5,633 bases of DNA from Candidatus Aminicenantota bacterium (GCA_030627155.1 DAOUSP010000092.1:1-5633); one strand, 5' to 3'. Numbered from the stretch's first letter, positions 1 through 5,633 are shown. Numbers and translations: made by a program. The notes: generated by a model not told the origin, from the letters alone.

Positions 1-4
1 ATGA

Positions 5-31
5 AATATAAAAATAGGATTCTTTTGTCAA
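5..31 (-). promoter_or_regulatory. Possible sigma-70 promoter reading out of the window
   Basis: On the minus strand a perfect -35 hexamer TTGACA (31-26) is followed after 15 bases by TATATT (10-5), a 5-of-6 match to the -10 consensus. The spacing is shorter than the optimal 17. The predicted transcript would begin at or just beyond the window edge and would serve an unseen gene downstream of thiL. The surrounding DNA is very AT-rich, so a chance match is possible. Confidence 0.35.
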
Positions 32-105
32 CACATAAATTCTTTCATTTGAAACAATTTCGAATAATAAAACGCAGAAATCCTTCCTTATATTTTTATA
101 ATTTG

Positions 106-132
106 GATGGGCTCATCACAATAATGAGCATC
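106..132. other. Imperfect inverted repeat (hairpin) downstream of thiL
   Basis: GCTCAT (111-116) and ATGAGC (124-129) form a perfect 6-base stem around the 7-base loop CACAATA. GAT (106-108) and ATC (130-132) extend it by three pairs across a two-base bulge (GG, 109-110). It lies about 80 bases beyond the thiL stop. Neither strand has a U-run after it, so it is not a classic intrinsic terminator. It could still stabilise a 3' end or be fortuitous. The rest of 1-213 is AT-rich and I see no gene in it. Confidence 0.35.
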
Positions 133-213
133 TATAATATAGAAGTACTTTGTTAAGGAGCAATTATCGGATGAATTTAAGGGGATGGAGGATGCGACTT
201 TGGATGAAAAAAT

Positions 214-1188
214 TTAATCGAAGTGCTGGAATCCTCTGGCAGGAAGCGGCCTTTTCTTTCCGCGACGGTCAATCACATATACTCTTCTTTCTTTGATTAT
301 CTGGCCGATAAGGGTGATTTTGTATTTTTTTTGCAACTTAAAAATACTCCCTTCTTTTTCGGTGGGAACAGAAAAAAGAAGCTGGTAGTCCTCTCCACCA
401 TGAAGTGCAAAGTTGAAGGGGCGCCTTTGAAACGAAAGCAAGCCTGACGAAAGCGGGAGGCTATCCAGATGAATAAGGGCCCCGCATCCGCTTTCCTGAC
501 ATATGTGTAGTAAATCCACAGACAGCCCGTCACTTATGTCTATCATAGATGAAGCAGCTTGTAGCCGGTTAAGTTCTATCCCTAAAGAGACTTGTGAAGA
601 AGGGTCAAGAAAGCTCTTTAGTAAATAATCAGATTCTTTACTATCTCCTAATTTAACTCCTTTTTTTAAAAGCAATAAACCCTGCTTTGCATTTCCTAAC
701 GTTCCAGATACATAAATTGCATTATTTGGCTTAGCCCCTTTCCGCGTAATAATTGACTTAGCTTCTCCCATTATAGTAACAGAAACAGTTAATTTCCTTG
801 CCTGGGAAACATCGCCACCAATCAGTGTCACATCTTGTTCAACAGCTGCTGATTTCAAGCCGGAAAAGAACTTTTCAAGCCAATCCTGCTTAAAGCTTGA
901 TGGAATACCAAGTCCAAGGAGTGCATACTTAGGCATTCCTCCCATGGCTGCAATGTCACTTAAGTTTACATTCAGACTCTTTCTTCCTAAAAGAAAAGGA
1001 GGATGTTTGGAGGAGATGAAATGAACACCATCGATAAGCAGGTCTTTTGTTAAAAGTAAAAGCTTTTTCCCTGGCCGTACAACAGCAGCATCATCCCCGA
1101 TCCCAAGAAGCAGCCCTGGGAATGATGCAGAGAATTCCTTCCGTATAGATGATAGAATGTCTCTTTCCCTTAAGTGCTTTATCTTCAA
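214..1188 (-). CDS. thiL: Thiamine-monophosphate kinase ThiL
   Basis: Cytoplasmic enzyme that phosphorylates thiamine monophosphate with ATP to give thiamine diphosphate, the last step of cofactor synthesis. The 324-residue length is usual for the family. The PurM/AIR-synthase-like fold is shown by GIGDDAAVV (29-37) and TKDLLIDGVHF (47-57), the N-terminal Mg/ATP region. It is also shown by LSDIAAMGG (76-84), LIGGDVS (122-128), DISDGL (217-222) and the C-terminal GGEDYQLLF (264-272). The Asp residues of these motifs, which bind metal and nucleotide in known ThiL structures, are present. The start is a TTG whose last two bases overlap the TGA stop of lon (TTGA, 1188-1185). No in-frame ATG lies nearby and no clear Shine-Dalgarno precedes it, so translation is probably coupled to lon. 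The stop is TAA. It is the last visible gene of the cluster, and no strong terminator follows. Confidence 0.97.
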   Translation of the reverse strand: MKIKHLRERDILSSIRKEFSASFPGLLLGIGDDAAVVRPGKKLLLLTKDLLIDGVHFISSKHPPFLLGRKSLNVNLSDIAAMGGMPKYALLGLGIPSSFKQDWLEKFFSGLKSAAVEQDVTLIGGDVSQARKLTVSVTIMGEAKSIITRKGAKPNNAIYVSGTLGNAKQGLLLLKKGVKLGDSKESDYLLKSFLDPSSQVSLGIELNRLQAASSMIDISDGLSVDLLHICQESGCGALIHLDSLPLSSGLLSFQRRPFNFALHGGEDYQLLFSVPTEKEGSIFKLQKKYKITLIGQIIKERRVYVIDRRGKKRPLPARGFQHFD

Positions 1189-3590
1189 CTTTTTGCTTTT
1201 TCTTTAAGAGGTGGCTCCAAAGCATGCTGGTATACTTCATTTATATGTTCAACAAATATAAATTCCATTTCTTTCTTGATTTTCTTTGGAATATCACTTA
1301 AATCTTTCTTGTTGGCCGCAGGCAAAATCATCCTCTTAACACCTGCGCGTTGGGCTGCAAAAACCTTTTCTTTTGTCCCTCCAACAGGAAGCACATTGCC
1401 TCTCAATGTAATCTCACCTGTCATAGCTATATTACATCTGACTTTCCGATTAGTGCACACAGATAACAATGATGTGGCAATTGTGACTCCTCCTGAGGGG
1501 CCATCTTTAGGAATGGCTCCTTCAGGAATATGAATATGAAAATCGTTTTGAGAAAATATGGCAGTATCAATTCCAAATTCTTTTGTGTGAGCCCGCGCAT
1601 AACTCAATGCAGCTTGTGCCGATTCCTTCATCACTTCTCCCAAAGAGCCTGTAAGGAAAAGGTTCCCCTTTCCTTTCATTTTTGTGGCCTCAACAAAAAG
1701 AATTTCACCCCCAGTTGATGTCCAGGCTACACCAGTCGTTACTCCAACCTGGTTTTTCTTGAGAATTTGGTCTCGAAAAATTTTAGAAGGACCAAGATAT
1801 TTTTCGATGTTCTGAGATGTTATCCTGGTAATTTTTTTCTTTCCTTCGGCTACTCGTCTTGCAATCTTCCGGCAAACAGTTGCAATTTCTCTCTCAAGGT
1901 TACGCACTCCTGCTTCCCTGGTATAAAGGGATATGATCTTTTTTATTGCTCCCTTTGTAAAAGATATCAACTTTTCGTTCAAAGCATGCTCTTCAATTTG
2001 CTTCGGAACGAGATGGCGAAGCGCAATCTGAAGCTTTTCTTCTTCTGTGTATCCTGGAAGTGAGATAATTTCCATCCTGTCACGAAAGGCAGGTTGAATT
2101 GGGTCCAGAATATTTGCAGTTGTAATAAACATGACTTTAGAAAGGTCAAACGGGACTCCAAGATAATGGTCCCTGAAGGAATAATTCTGCTCAGGGTCAA
2201 GAACCTCCAAAAGGGCTGATGAAGGATCCCCACGGAAATCCGCTCCGATTTTATCCACCTCATCCATCATGAAAACAGGGTTATTGGAGCTGCATCGCCT
2301 TAATCCCTGAATAATTCGCCCCGGCATAGCTCCTACGTAGGTCCTGCGGTGCCCTCTAATTTCGGCTTCATCTCTTATGCCTCCAAGTGAAATGCGAATA
2401 AATTTTCTTCCTAATGACCTTGCAATAGAACGGCCAAGTGATGTTTTTCCAACACCTGGAGGTCCTACAAAACAAAGAATTGGACCTTTGATTTTTTTGG
2501 AAAGCTTTCGCACGCCTAAATATTCAAGAATTCTTTCTTTTACTTTATCCAAGCCATAGTGATCTTCATCTAAAATTAACTTGGCTTTGCGCAAATCCAA
2601 ATTGTCCACAGTGCTGTTGTTCCAGGGAAGAGCAAACATCCAGTCCAAATAATTACGCACTACTGCTGTTTCTGCAGATTCAGGGTGCATCTGGACCAGG
2701 CGGTTAATCTGTTTTTCGAGTTCTTCCCGCACTTCAGTTGAAACCTTTAACTTCTTTAATTTCTTCTTATAAGCTCTTACCTCTTCCTGGATTTCACTTT
2801 CCTCTCCCAATTCTTTTTGTATGGCTTTGAGCTGTTGCCGTAGAAAATACTGCTTCTGAAGTTTATCCATTTCTCCTCTAGCTTCACTGCTGATTTTTGA
2901 CTGAACATCCAGGAGTTCAAGCTCCCTTGTCAAATGCTCATAGACTTTTTTCAGTCGTTTAGTTGTATCTGTAACTTCCAAGATATCTTGCGCATTTTTG
3001 ACTTTCAAATCCAGATTTGCTGCAACTAAGTCTGCAAGCCTTCCTGGCTCATCGATATTAGCTGTAATAATTATTATCTCGGGGGGAATATCTTTTCCTA
3101 AGGAAGAAGCATTATCCAGGCCAGAGCGGACATTGCGGATTAAAGCCTCTACCTCTATTGATTTCTCTTCTGGTTCTACGTCATGAAGCACTGTAAGGTT
3201 AGCTGAATAAAAGGGCTTATCTTCTTCCAGTTCTTCTATTTTAGCCCGCACAAGACCTTGTGCAAGAATCCTCACACGCCCATCCGGGAGCTTAAGCATG
3301 CGCATAACCATCGCAACTGTGCCTATGTCATAAATATCATCTCTTTTTGGCTCCTCTACCTCCATATTCTTCTGTGTGACAAGAAGAATCATTCTGTGGG
3401 TTGAGAGTGCATGATCGATTGCATTCTTTGACTTCTCCCTTCCGACAAATAACGGAACAATCATATACGGAAAAACAACGATATCCCTCAGCATAAGAAC
3501 CGGTAACTTTTTCGGAACATGAAGTTTTTGGTCCTTGTCTTCGCTTATGTCCTCAAGTTTTTCTTCAAAATCACTGTCTGCCTTGCCCAT
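1185..3590 (-). CDS. lon: ATP-dependent Lon protease (LonA type)
   Basis: Cytoplasmic AAA+ serine protease that degrades misfolded and regulatory proteins. Numbered from the 3590 ATG it has 801 residues, close to the family norm. An acidic N-terminal tail (about 1-25) precedes the LON substrate-binding domain, which opens with LPVLMLRDIVVFPYMIVP (29-46). A helical, coiled-coil-prone segment spans about 215-310. The AAA+ domain has Walker A GPPGVGKT (376-383), Walker B FMMDEVD (440-446), sensor-1 Asn493, an arginine finger in FRDRM (Arg505) and sensor-2 Arg563 in EAGVRNLE. The protease domain has the catalytic Ser699 in PKDGPSGG and Lys742 in GGTKEK, 43 residues apart as in E. coli Lon (Ser679/Lys722). 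PSGG replaces the usual PSAG. I chose the 3590 start because GGAGG (3600-3596) sits 5 bases before it. The upstream in-frame ATG at 3602 adds four residues but has no good ribosome site. It overlaps thiL by 4 bases. Confidence 0.99.
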   Translation of the reverse strand: MGKADSDFEEKLEDISEDKDQKLHVPKKLPVLMLRDIVVFPYMIVPLFVGREKSKNAIDHALSTHRMILLVTQKNMEVEEPKRDDIYDIGTVAMVMRMLKLPDGRVRILAQGLVRAKIEELEEDKPFYSANLTVLHDVEPEEKSIEVEALIRNVRSGLDNASSLGKDIPPEIIIITANIDEPGRLADLVAANLDLKVKNAQDILEVTDTTKRLKKVYEHLTRELELLDVQSKISSEARGEMDKLQKQYFLRQQLKAIQKELGEESEIQEEVRAYKKKLKKLKVSTEVREELEKQINRLVQMHPESAETAVVRNYLDWMFALPWNNSTVDNLDLRKAKLILDEDHYGLDKVKERILEYLGVRKLSKKIKGPILCFVGPPGVGKTSLGRSIARSLGRKFIRISLGGIRDEAEIRGHRRTYVGAMPGRIIQGLRRCSSNNPVFMMDEVDKIGADFRGDPSSALLEVLDPEQNYSFRDHYLGVPFDLSKVMFITTANILDPIQPAFRDRMEIISLPGYTEEEKLQIALRHLVPKQIEEHALNEKLISFTKGAIKKIISLYTREAGVRNLEREIATVCRKIARRVAEGKKKITRITSQNIEKYLGPSKIFRDQILKKNQVGVTTGVAWTSTGGEILFVEATKMKGKGNLFLTGSLGEVMKESAQAALSYARAHTKEFGIDTAIFSQNDFHIHIPEGAIPKDGPSGGVTIATSLLSVCTNRKVRCNIAMTGEITLRGNVLPVGGTKEKVFAAQRAGVKRMILPAANKKDLSDIPKKIKKEMEFIFVEHINEVYQHALEPPLKEKAKS

Positions 3591-3595
3591 TTTTT

Positions 3596-3600
3596 CCTCC
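3596..3600 (-). promoter_or_regulatory. Shine-Dalgarno sequence that decides the lon start
   Basis: GGAGG is read on the minus strand 5 bases before the ATG at 3590. The site lies inside the first codons of the alternative ATG at 3602, whose own upstream bases (AATAGAG) are a poor match. This favours the 3590 start. Confidence 0.75.
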
Positions 3601-3604
3601 ATCT

Positions 3605-3661
3605 CTATTCGTTAGACTTGTGAATTTTCACTTCGACTTCCTTTTCTCTTTCTACCCCCAT
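3605..3661 (-). other. Possible 18-codon leader ORF before lon
   Basis: The 149-base gap between nrdR and the preferred lon start contains ATG (3661) to TAG (3607-3605), encoding the charged peptide MGVEREKEVEVKIHKSNE. The stop lies 14 bases before the lon ATG at 3590, which would suit translational coupling. A GAGG lies only two bases before the ATG, which is too close for efficient initiation. The same frame is open back to the nrdR stop codon. I do not recognise the peptide, and it may be a gene remnant or chance. Confidence 0.2.
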
Positions 3662-3695
3662 GACCTCAATTCTATTAATTTTTTCTTCTATCTTT

Positions 3696-3710
3696 CTGTT
3701 TTTAAAACAG
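3696..3710. promoter_or_regulatory. 15-base palindrome upstream of lon, possible operator
   Basis: The plus strand reads CTGTTTT-T-AAAACAG: perfect 7-base arms around one central base. It is about 106 to 120 bases upstream of the lon ATG at 3590, in the gap after nrdR. A one-base loop makes an RNA hairpin unlikely with full arms, so a dimeric protein-binding site is the better idea. It resembles the E. coli LexA pattern CTGT-N8-ACAG but has only seven inner bases. It does not match the NrdR box or the CIRCE element. Confidence 0.3.
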
Positions 3711-3739
3711 GTGTTATTTTTCTGGCCATTTTGTGGAAG

Positions 3740-4195
3740 CTATTTCTCTTTTAACAGATTCTCCAATTCATGCTTGAATTCCAGAACATCTCTGAATTCC
3801 CTATACACAGAAGCAAACCGTACGTACGCCACCTTATCCAGAGCTTTTAGCTTCTCCATTACAAGCTTGCCTATCTCAGAGGCCTTCATTTCTTTCTCAG
3901 GCCTCTCCTGCAGCATCGACTCAATCTCATCTACGATTTCTTCCAGTGTGGTAACCGGAACAGGCCGCTTCTCACATGCTTTAATCATTCCACGCAGTAG
4001 CTTTTGGCCATCAAAGGGCTGCCTCCGTCCATCCTTTTTGACAACCATATAAGGAACTTCCTCTATCTTTTCATATGTAGTAAATCTCTTAGCACAGGAA
4101 AGACATTCCCGTCTACGCCGGATTGTCATTCCATTCTTGCTTTCCCTGGAGTCAATCACCTTGCTCTCCTCATATCCACAGTACGGACACTTCAT
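3740..4195 (-). CDS. nrdR: Transcriptional repressor NrdR
   Basis: DNA-binding regulator that represses ribonucleotide reductase genes according to ATP/dATP state. The 151-residue length is typical. The N-terminal zinc ribbon is complete: CPYC (Cys3, Cys6) and CLSC (Cys31, Cys34), with the basic TIRRRREC stretch (24-31) and RFTTYE (37-42) that mark the family. The ATP-cone domain follows, starting VVKKDGRRQPFD (51-62) and ending with VAYVRFASVYREF (122-134). The ATG overlaps the stop of the upstream membrane gene (ATGA, 4195-4192). GAGG lies about 7 bases before it, so coupled translation is likely. The stop is TAG, and the frame then stays open for 44 more codons. No ribonucleotide reductase gene or recognisable NrdR box is in the window, so the targets must be elsewhere. 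nrdR beside unrelated housekeeping genes is common in bacteria. Confidence 0.99.
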   Translation of the reverse strand: MKCPYCGYEESKVIDSRESKNGMTIRRRRECLSCAKRFTTYEKIEEVPYMVVKKDGRRQPFDGQKLLRGMIKACEKRPVPVTTLEEIVDEIESMLQERPEKEMKASEIGKLVMEKLKALDKVAYVRFASVYREFRDVLEFKHELENLLKEK

Positions 4196-5223
4196 GATTC
4201 AGCCTCTTCTCCCATTTTTTTGACTTGAAATATTGAAAGCCCTTCTTTCCATAATATAACATATCCAATAATGCAAGTCACTGCAACCTGAATGGAATGC
4301 ACAACAATTGTCATTCCTACGGCCTGGTTTGCATTGATTCCATAAAGAGTGGTCAACCCCAACTTGCTGAAATAATCAAACCCTCCAACCATTCCTGGAG
4401 TGGGGATAGAAGCTCCAATCAGAATCAAAAAAACATAAGGTAAAATGAAAAAGAAAGGTAGAGAAATATCATACGCAAAAAAGAATACCCAATAATATAA
4501 AACAATGCCCAACCAGACCACAAAAGATAATACTATATACGTAAGTAAATTTCCTAACGAATGAAAAAATTTTAACCCTTCAATAAATTCTTCTGTTAAT
4601 TTAAGAACCTTCGTGGATATTTTATGAGGAAATGGCTTCAAGAAAAATGCAGTAACTGAAAGAGTTTTCTCCTTAAAAAAATAAATAACCAGAATCAAAA
4701 CGAAGAGAGCAAGACCTATTATTGATCCGATAGTTCCCCAAAAATATAAATTAGAATACGCTTCTTCATTCGCATTGAAATAAGACGAATAAAGGGGCTT
4801 TGATAGTAGAAACAAACCCAGAAGAAAACACATGGTAATTATATCGAAGATTCGCTCTACAACGACTGTTCCTATAGCAAATCCTTTCCGGATGTCTTCT
4901 TTTTTGGCTAAGTACAATGGCTTAACAAGCTCTCCCAACCGGCCTGGAAAAACAAGAGTTACAGTAAACCCAACAGCATTACCAGCAAATCGATTGAAAA
5001 ACTTCACTCCCTTTTTCTCATGCATCAATAGATAATCCCAGCGAACTGCCCGAGTTACAAGATGGAAAGGAGCAAGTATAAATAAAAGTATCAGATATTT
5101 TATTTTAATATCGAGCAAATAACCCAAGACTTCTTTCCATTCAACACTCCGGAAAAAAAGATATAGCAACACTATAGAAACAATGAAAACCAGACCAAAC
5201 CGAAACCAACTTTTTTTTAGCAT
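4192..5223 (-). CDS. UPF0104 / LPG-synthase-TM family membrane protein (flippase-like)
   Basis: Inner-membrane protein of 343 residues with about seven or eight hydrophobic segments (roughly 8-24, 42-57, 80-93, 122-141, 160-183, 226-249, 255-272, 300-324). Family landmarks are RAVRWDYLL (58-66), FPGRLGELVKP (92-102), VVERIFDII (121-129) and IPTPGMVGGFD (273-283). They match the lysylphosphatidylglycerol synthase transmembrane domain, also called UPF0104 or AglD/YbhN-like. Relatives include the flippase half of MprF and glycolipid or hopanoid-related proteins. Here there is no synthase domain, so the lipid substrate is unknown. It is the first gene of the cluster, and its TGA overlaps the nrdR ATG. 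The ATG at 5223 gives the canonical N-terminus (MLKKSWFRFG) but has no Shine-Dalgarno. A strong GGAGGAG instead serves an ATG at 5242 in another frame, and an A8 run lies at codons 2-5. The true start therefore deserves checking. Confidence 0.9.
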   Translation of the reverse strand: MLKKSWFRFGLVFIVSIVLLYLFFRSVEWKEVLGYLLDIKIKYLILLFILAPFHLVTRAVRWDYLLMHEKKGVKFFNRFAGNAVGFTVTLVFPGRLGELVKPLYLAKKEDIRKGFAIGTVVVERIFDIITMCFLLGLFLLSKPLYSSYFNANEEAYSNLYFWGTIGSIIGLALFVLILVIYFFKEKTLSVTAFFLKPFPHKISTKVLKLTEEFIEGLKFFHSLGNLLTYIVLSFVVWLGIVLYYWVFFFAYDISLPFFFILPYVFLILIGASIPTPGMVGGFDYFSKLGLTTLYGINANQAVGMTIVVHSIQVAVTCIIGYVILWKEGLSIFQVKKMGEEAES

Positions 5224-5242
5224 AAGGCCAAAATATTATCAT
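5141..5242 (-). other. Out-of-frame 33-codon ORF overlapping the start of the membrane gene
   Basis: An ATG at 5242 lies 4 bases after GGAGGAG (5253-5247), the best ribosome site in the window. Its frame runs 33 codons (MIIFWPYAKKKLVSVWSG...) to TGA at 5143-5141, overlapping the membrane gene in another phase. It may be an upstream leader ORF. Alternatively it is the real start of the membrane gene: losing one A from the A8 run (5218-5211) would fuse MIIFWPYAKK directly to SWFRFG. I see no family resemblance in the ORF itself. Confidence 0.25.
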
Positions 5243-5246
5243 TAGA

Positions 5247-5253
5247 CTCCTCC
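5247..5253 (-). promoter_or_regulatory. Strong Shine-Dalgarno before the membrane gene
   Basis: GGAGGAG on the minus strand lies 4 bases before the out-of-frame ATG at 5242 and 23 bases before the in-frame ATG at 5223. The latter spacing is far outside the usual 5-9 bases. Confidence 0.6.
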
Positions 5254-5270
5254 ACTGTCAATTAGCCTGA

Positions 5271-5299
5271 CTTATCCCAAATAATCGGATGCGTCTCAA
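5271..5299 (-). promoter_or_regulatory. Putative sigma-70 promoter of the cluster
   Basis: TTGAGA (5299-5294, 5 of 6 to TTGACA) and GATAAG (5276-5271, 4 of 6 to TATAAT) are separated by exactly 17 bases on the minus strand. Transcription would start near 5264, just upstream of the GGAGGAG site, giving a short leader. No operator or riboswitch fold is apparent between it and the gene. Confidence 0.4.
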
Positions 5300-5370
5300 A
5301 GATAAAAGCTAATACTAATGATGCTTCTACCAAAAAGTGCTATAAATACTTCATATCTGATTATTTGTGA

Positions 5371-5387
5371 ATTATTCTTATAATAAT
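5371..5387. other. AT-only inverted repeat in the intergenic region
   Basis: ATTATT and AATAAT flank the 5-base loop CTTAT. It lies within a very AT-rich stretch (about 5340-5400) in which I see no gene. Such a stem would be weak, and chance is the likely explanation. Confidence 0.15.
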
Positions 5388-5432
5388 AAAATATTTACTT
5401 CTTGAGGTTACCTGTAAAACGCTGTCCCCTAC

Positions 5433-5446
5433 TCACTCCTCATTCC
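5433..5446. repeat. Two TCACTCC-type heptamers left of the REP-like repeat
   Basis: TCACTCC (5433-5439) is followed directly by TCATTCC (5440-5446). They belong to the same heptamer family as the five-copy run at 5533-5567, so the REP-like unit at 5452-5489 has related heptamers on both sides. Confidence 0.5.
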
Positions 5447-5451
5447 TTTCC

Positions 5452-5489
5452 CGTCATTGCGAGCGACTGTAAGGAGCGCGGCAATCTCG
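5452..5489. repeat. REP-like intergenic repeat of the CATTGCGAG...GCAATCTC type
   Basis: The 38-base unit begins CGTCATTGCGAGCGA and ends GCGGCAATCTCG. ATTGC (5456-5460) and GCAAT (5481-5485) form an outer 5-base stem around a GC-rich interior. It stands out from its AT-rich surroundings. The same core (on the other strand GAGATTGC...GCAATGACG) is, from memory, a dispersed intergenic repeat in many uncultured bacterial lineages and in Rickettsia. No transposase gene is in the window, so mobility cannot be judged. Confidence 0.7.
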
Positions 5490-5497
5490 TTTCCATC

Positions 5498-5580
5498 TAG
5501 CTGGTCTAGCAAGTCTAGCTCTTCTATCTGTTTCACTCTTCACTCCTTACTCCTCACTCCTCACTCGTTTAGCTGGTCTA
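5498..5580. repeat. 11-base direct repeats TAGCTGGTCTA bracketing the heptamer run
   Basis: Identical copies of TAGCTGGTCTA occur at 5498-5508 and 5570-5580. A related GTCTAGCT (5513-5520) lies between them. They bracket the TCACTCC heptamer run, which suggests slippage or segmental duplication, or target-site-like duplication around an insert. Confidence 0.55.
5533..5567. repeat. Five tandem TCACTCC-type heptamers
   Basis: TCACTCT, TCACTCC, TTACTCC, TCACTCC and TCACTCG follow one another without gaps. On the other strand this reads as GAGTGAGGAGTGAGG-like DNA. The units are too short and have no spacers, so this is not a CRISPR array. The bases to the window end (5581-5633) show no gene or other feature I can support. 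Confidence 0.7.
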
Positions 5581-5633
5581 TTGAAGATCAGAGGGAAATT
5601 TATTATTATATCCCCTGTTGTTCTTTTACTGGG

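Noticed and set aside
171..296. Plus-strand ORF of 41 codons preceded by AAGGAG
   Set aside because: The spacing is 10 bases, the product (MNLRGWRMRLWMKKF...) looks like no family, and it runs antisense into the end of thiL.
1174..1533. Plus-strand ORF of 119 codons
   Set aside because: It lies antisense to the Lon protease domain, whose motifs are intact, and is a shadow frame.
1979..2263. Minus-strand ORF of 94 codons in another frame
   Set aside because: It lies entirely inside the AAA+ region of lon and has no domain features.
3740..3742. Recoded (amber/pyrrolysine) TAG at the end of nrdR
   Set aside because: NrdR is already full length at this TAG, and no recoding signal or conserved extension can be seen.
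3660..4052. Plus-strand ORF of 130 codons, rich in Ser, Phe and Ile
   Set aside because: It is antisense to nrdR, and its composition reflects the complement of a charged helical coding sequence.
5427..5580. CRISPR array
   Set aside because: The units are 7-11 bases and contiguous or irregular, with no 25-40-base repeats and no regular spacers.
5581..5633. Inverted repeat AGGGA...TCCCCT near the right end as a terminator
   Set aside because: The arms are short and imperfect, the 14-base interior is AT-only, and there is no clear gene end beside it.

Overview
The window is an ordinary bacterial housekeeping gene cluster with an AT-rich intergenic region at each end. All four convincing genes lie on the minus strand. 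In transcription order (right to left) they are a polytopic membrane protein of the UPF0104 / lysylphosphatidylglycerol-synthase-TM (flippase-like) family (5223-4192), nrdR (4195-3740), lon (3590-1185, with an upstream alternative start at 3602) and thiL (1188-214). The first and second genes overlap by 4 bases (ATGA), as do the third and fourth (TTGA). Only a 149-base gap separates nrdR from the preferred lon start. One operon, or two coupled gene pairs with a possible second promoter or operator before lon, is the simplest reading.

Organism: the DNA is AT-rich, starts follow GGAGG-type ribosome binding sites, and the proteins are clearly bacterial. The right-hand intergenic region holds a short repeat of the 'CATTGCGAG...GCAATCTC' type next to TCACTCC heptamers. 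From memory, such repeats recur between genes in many uncultured Gram-negative-type lineages (for example Omnitrophota, Desulfobacterota and Nitrospirota relatives) and in Rickettsia. I cannot place the phylum from this window alone.

Layout: 1-213 is non-coding DNA downstream of thiL, with a small imperfect hairpin (106-132) and a possible minus-strand promoter (5-31) pointing out of the window. 214-5223 is the gene block. 5224-5633 is a 410-base intergenic region. Its gene-proximal part carries a plausible sigma-70 promoter (5271-5299) and a strong Shine-Dalgarno sequence (5247-5253). Its distal part (about 5427-5580) is a composite of REP-like, heptamer and 11-base direct repeats.

Function: NrdR is the Zn-ribbon/ATP-cone repressor of ribonucleotide reductase genes, Lon is the ATP-dependent quality-control protease, ThiL makes thiamine diphosphate, and the membrane protein is a lipid-related transporter or flippase-like protein of unknown substrate. 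They share no obvious pathway.

I did not find a new multi-gene system. The points worth a second look are small: the start of the membrane gene (best Shine-Dalgarno/ATG out of frame, joined through an A8 run), a 44-codon open stretch in frame after the nrdR stop, a 15-base palindrome before lon, substitutions beside both Lon catalytic residues, and the composite repeat patch.
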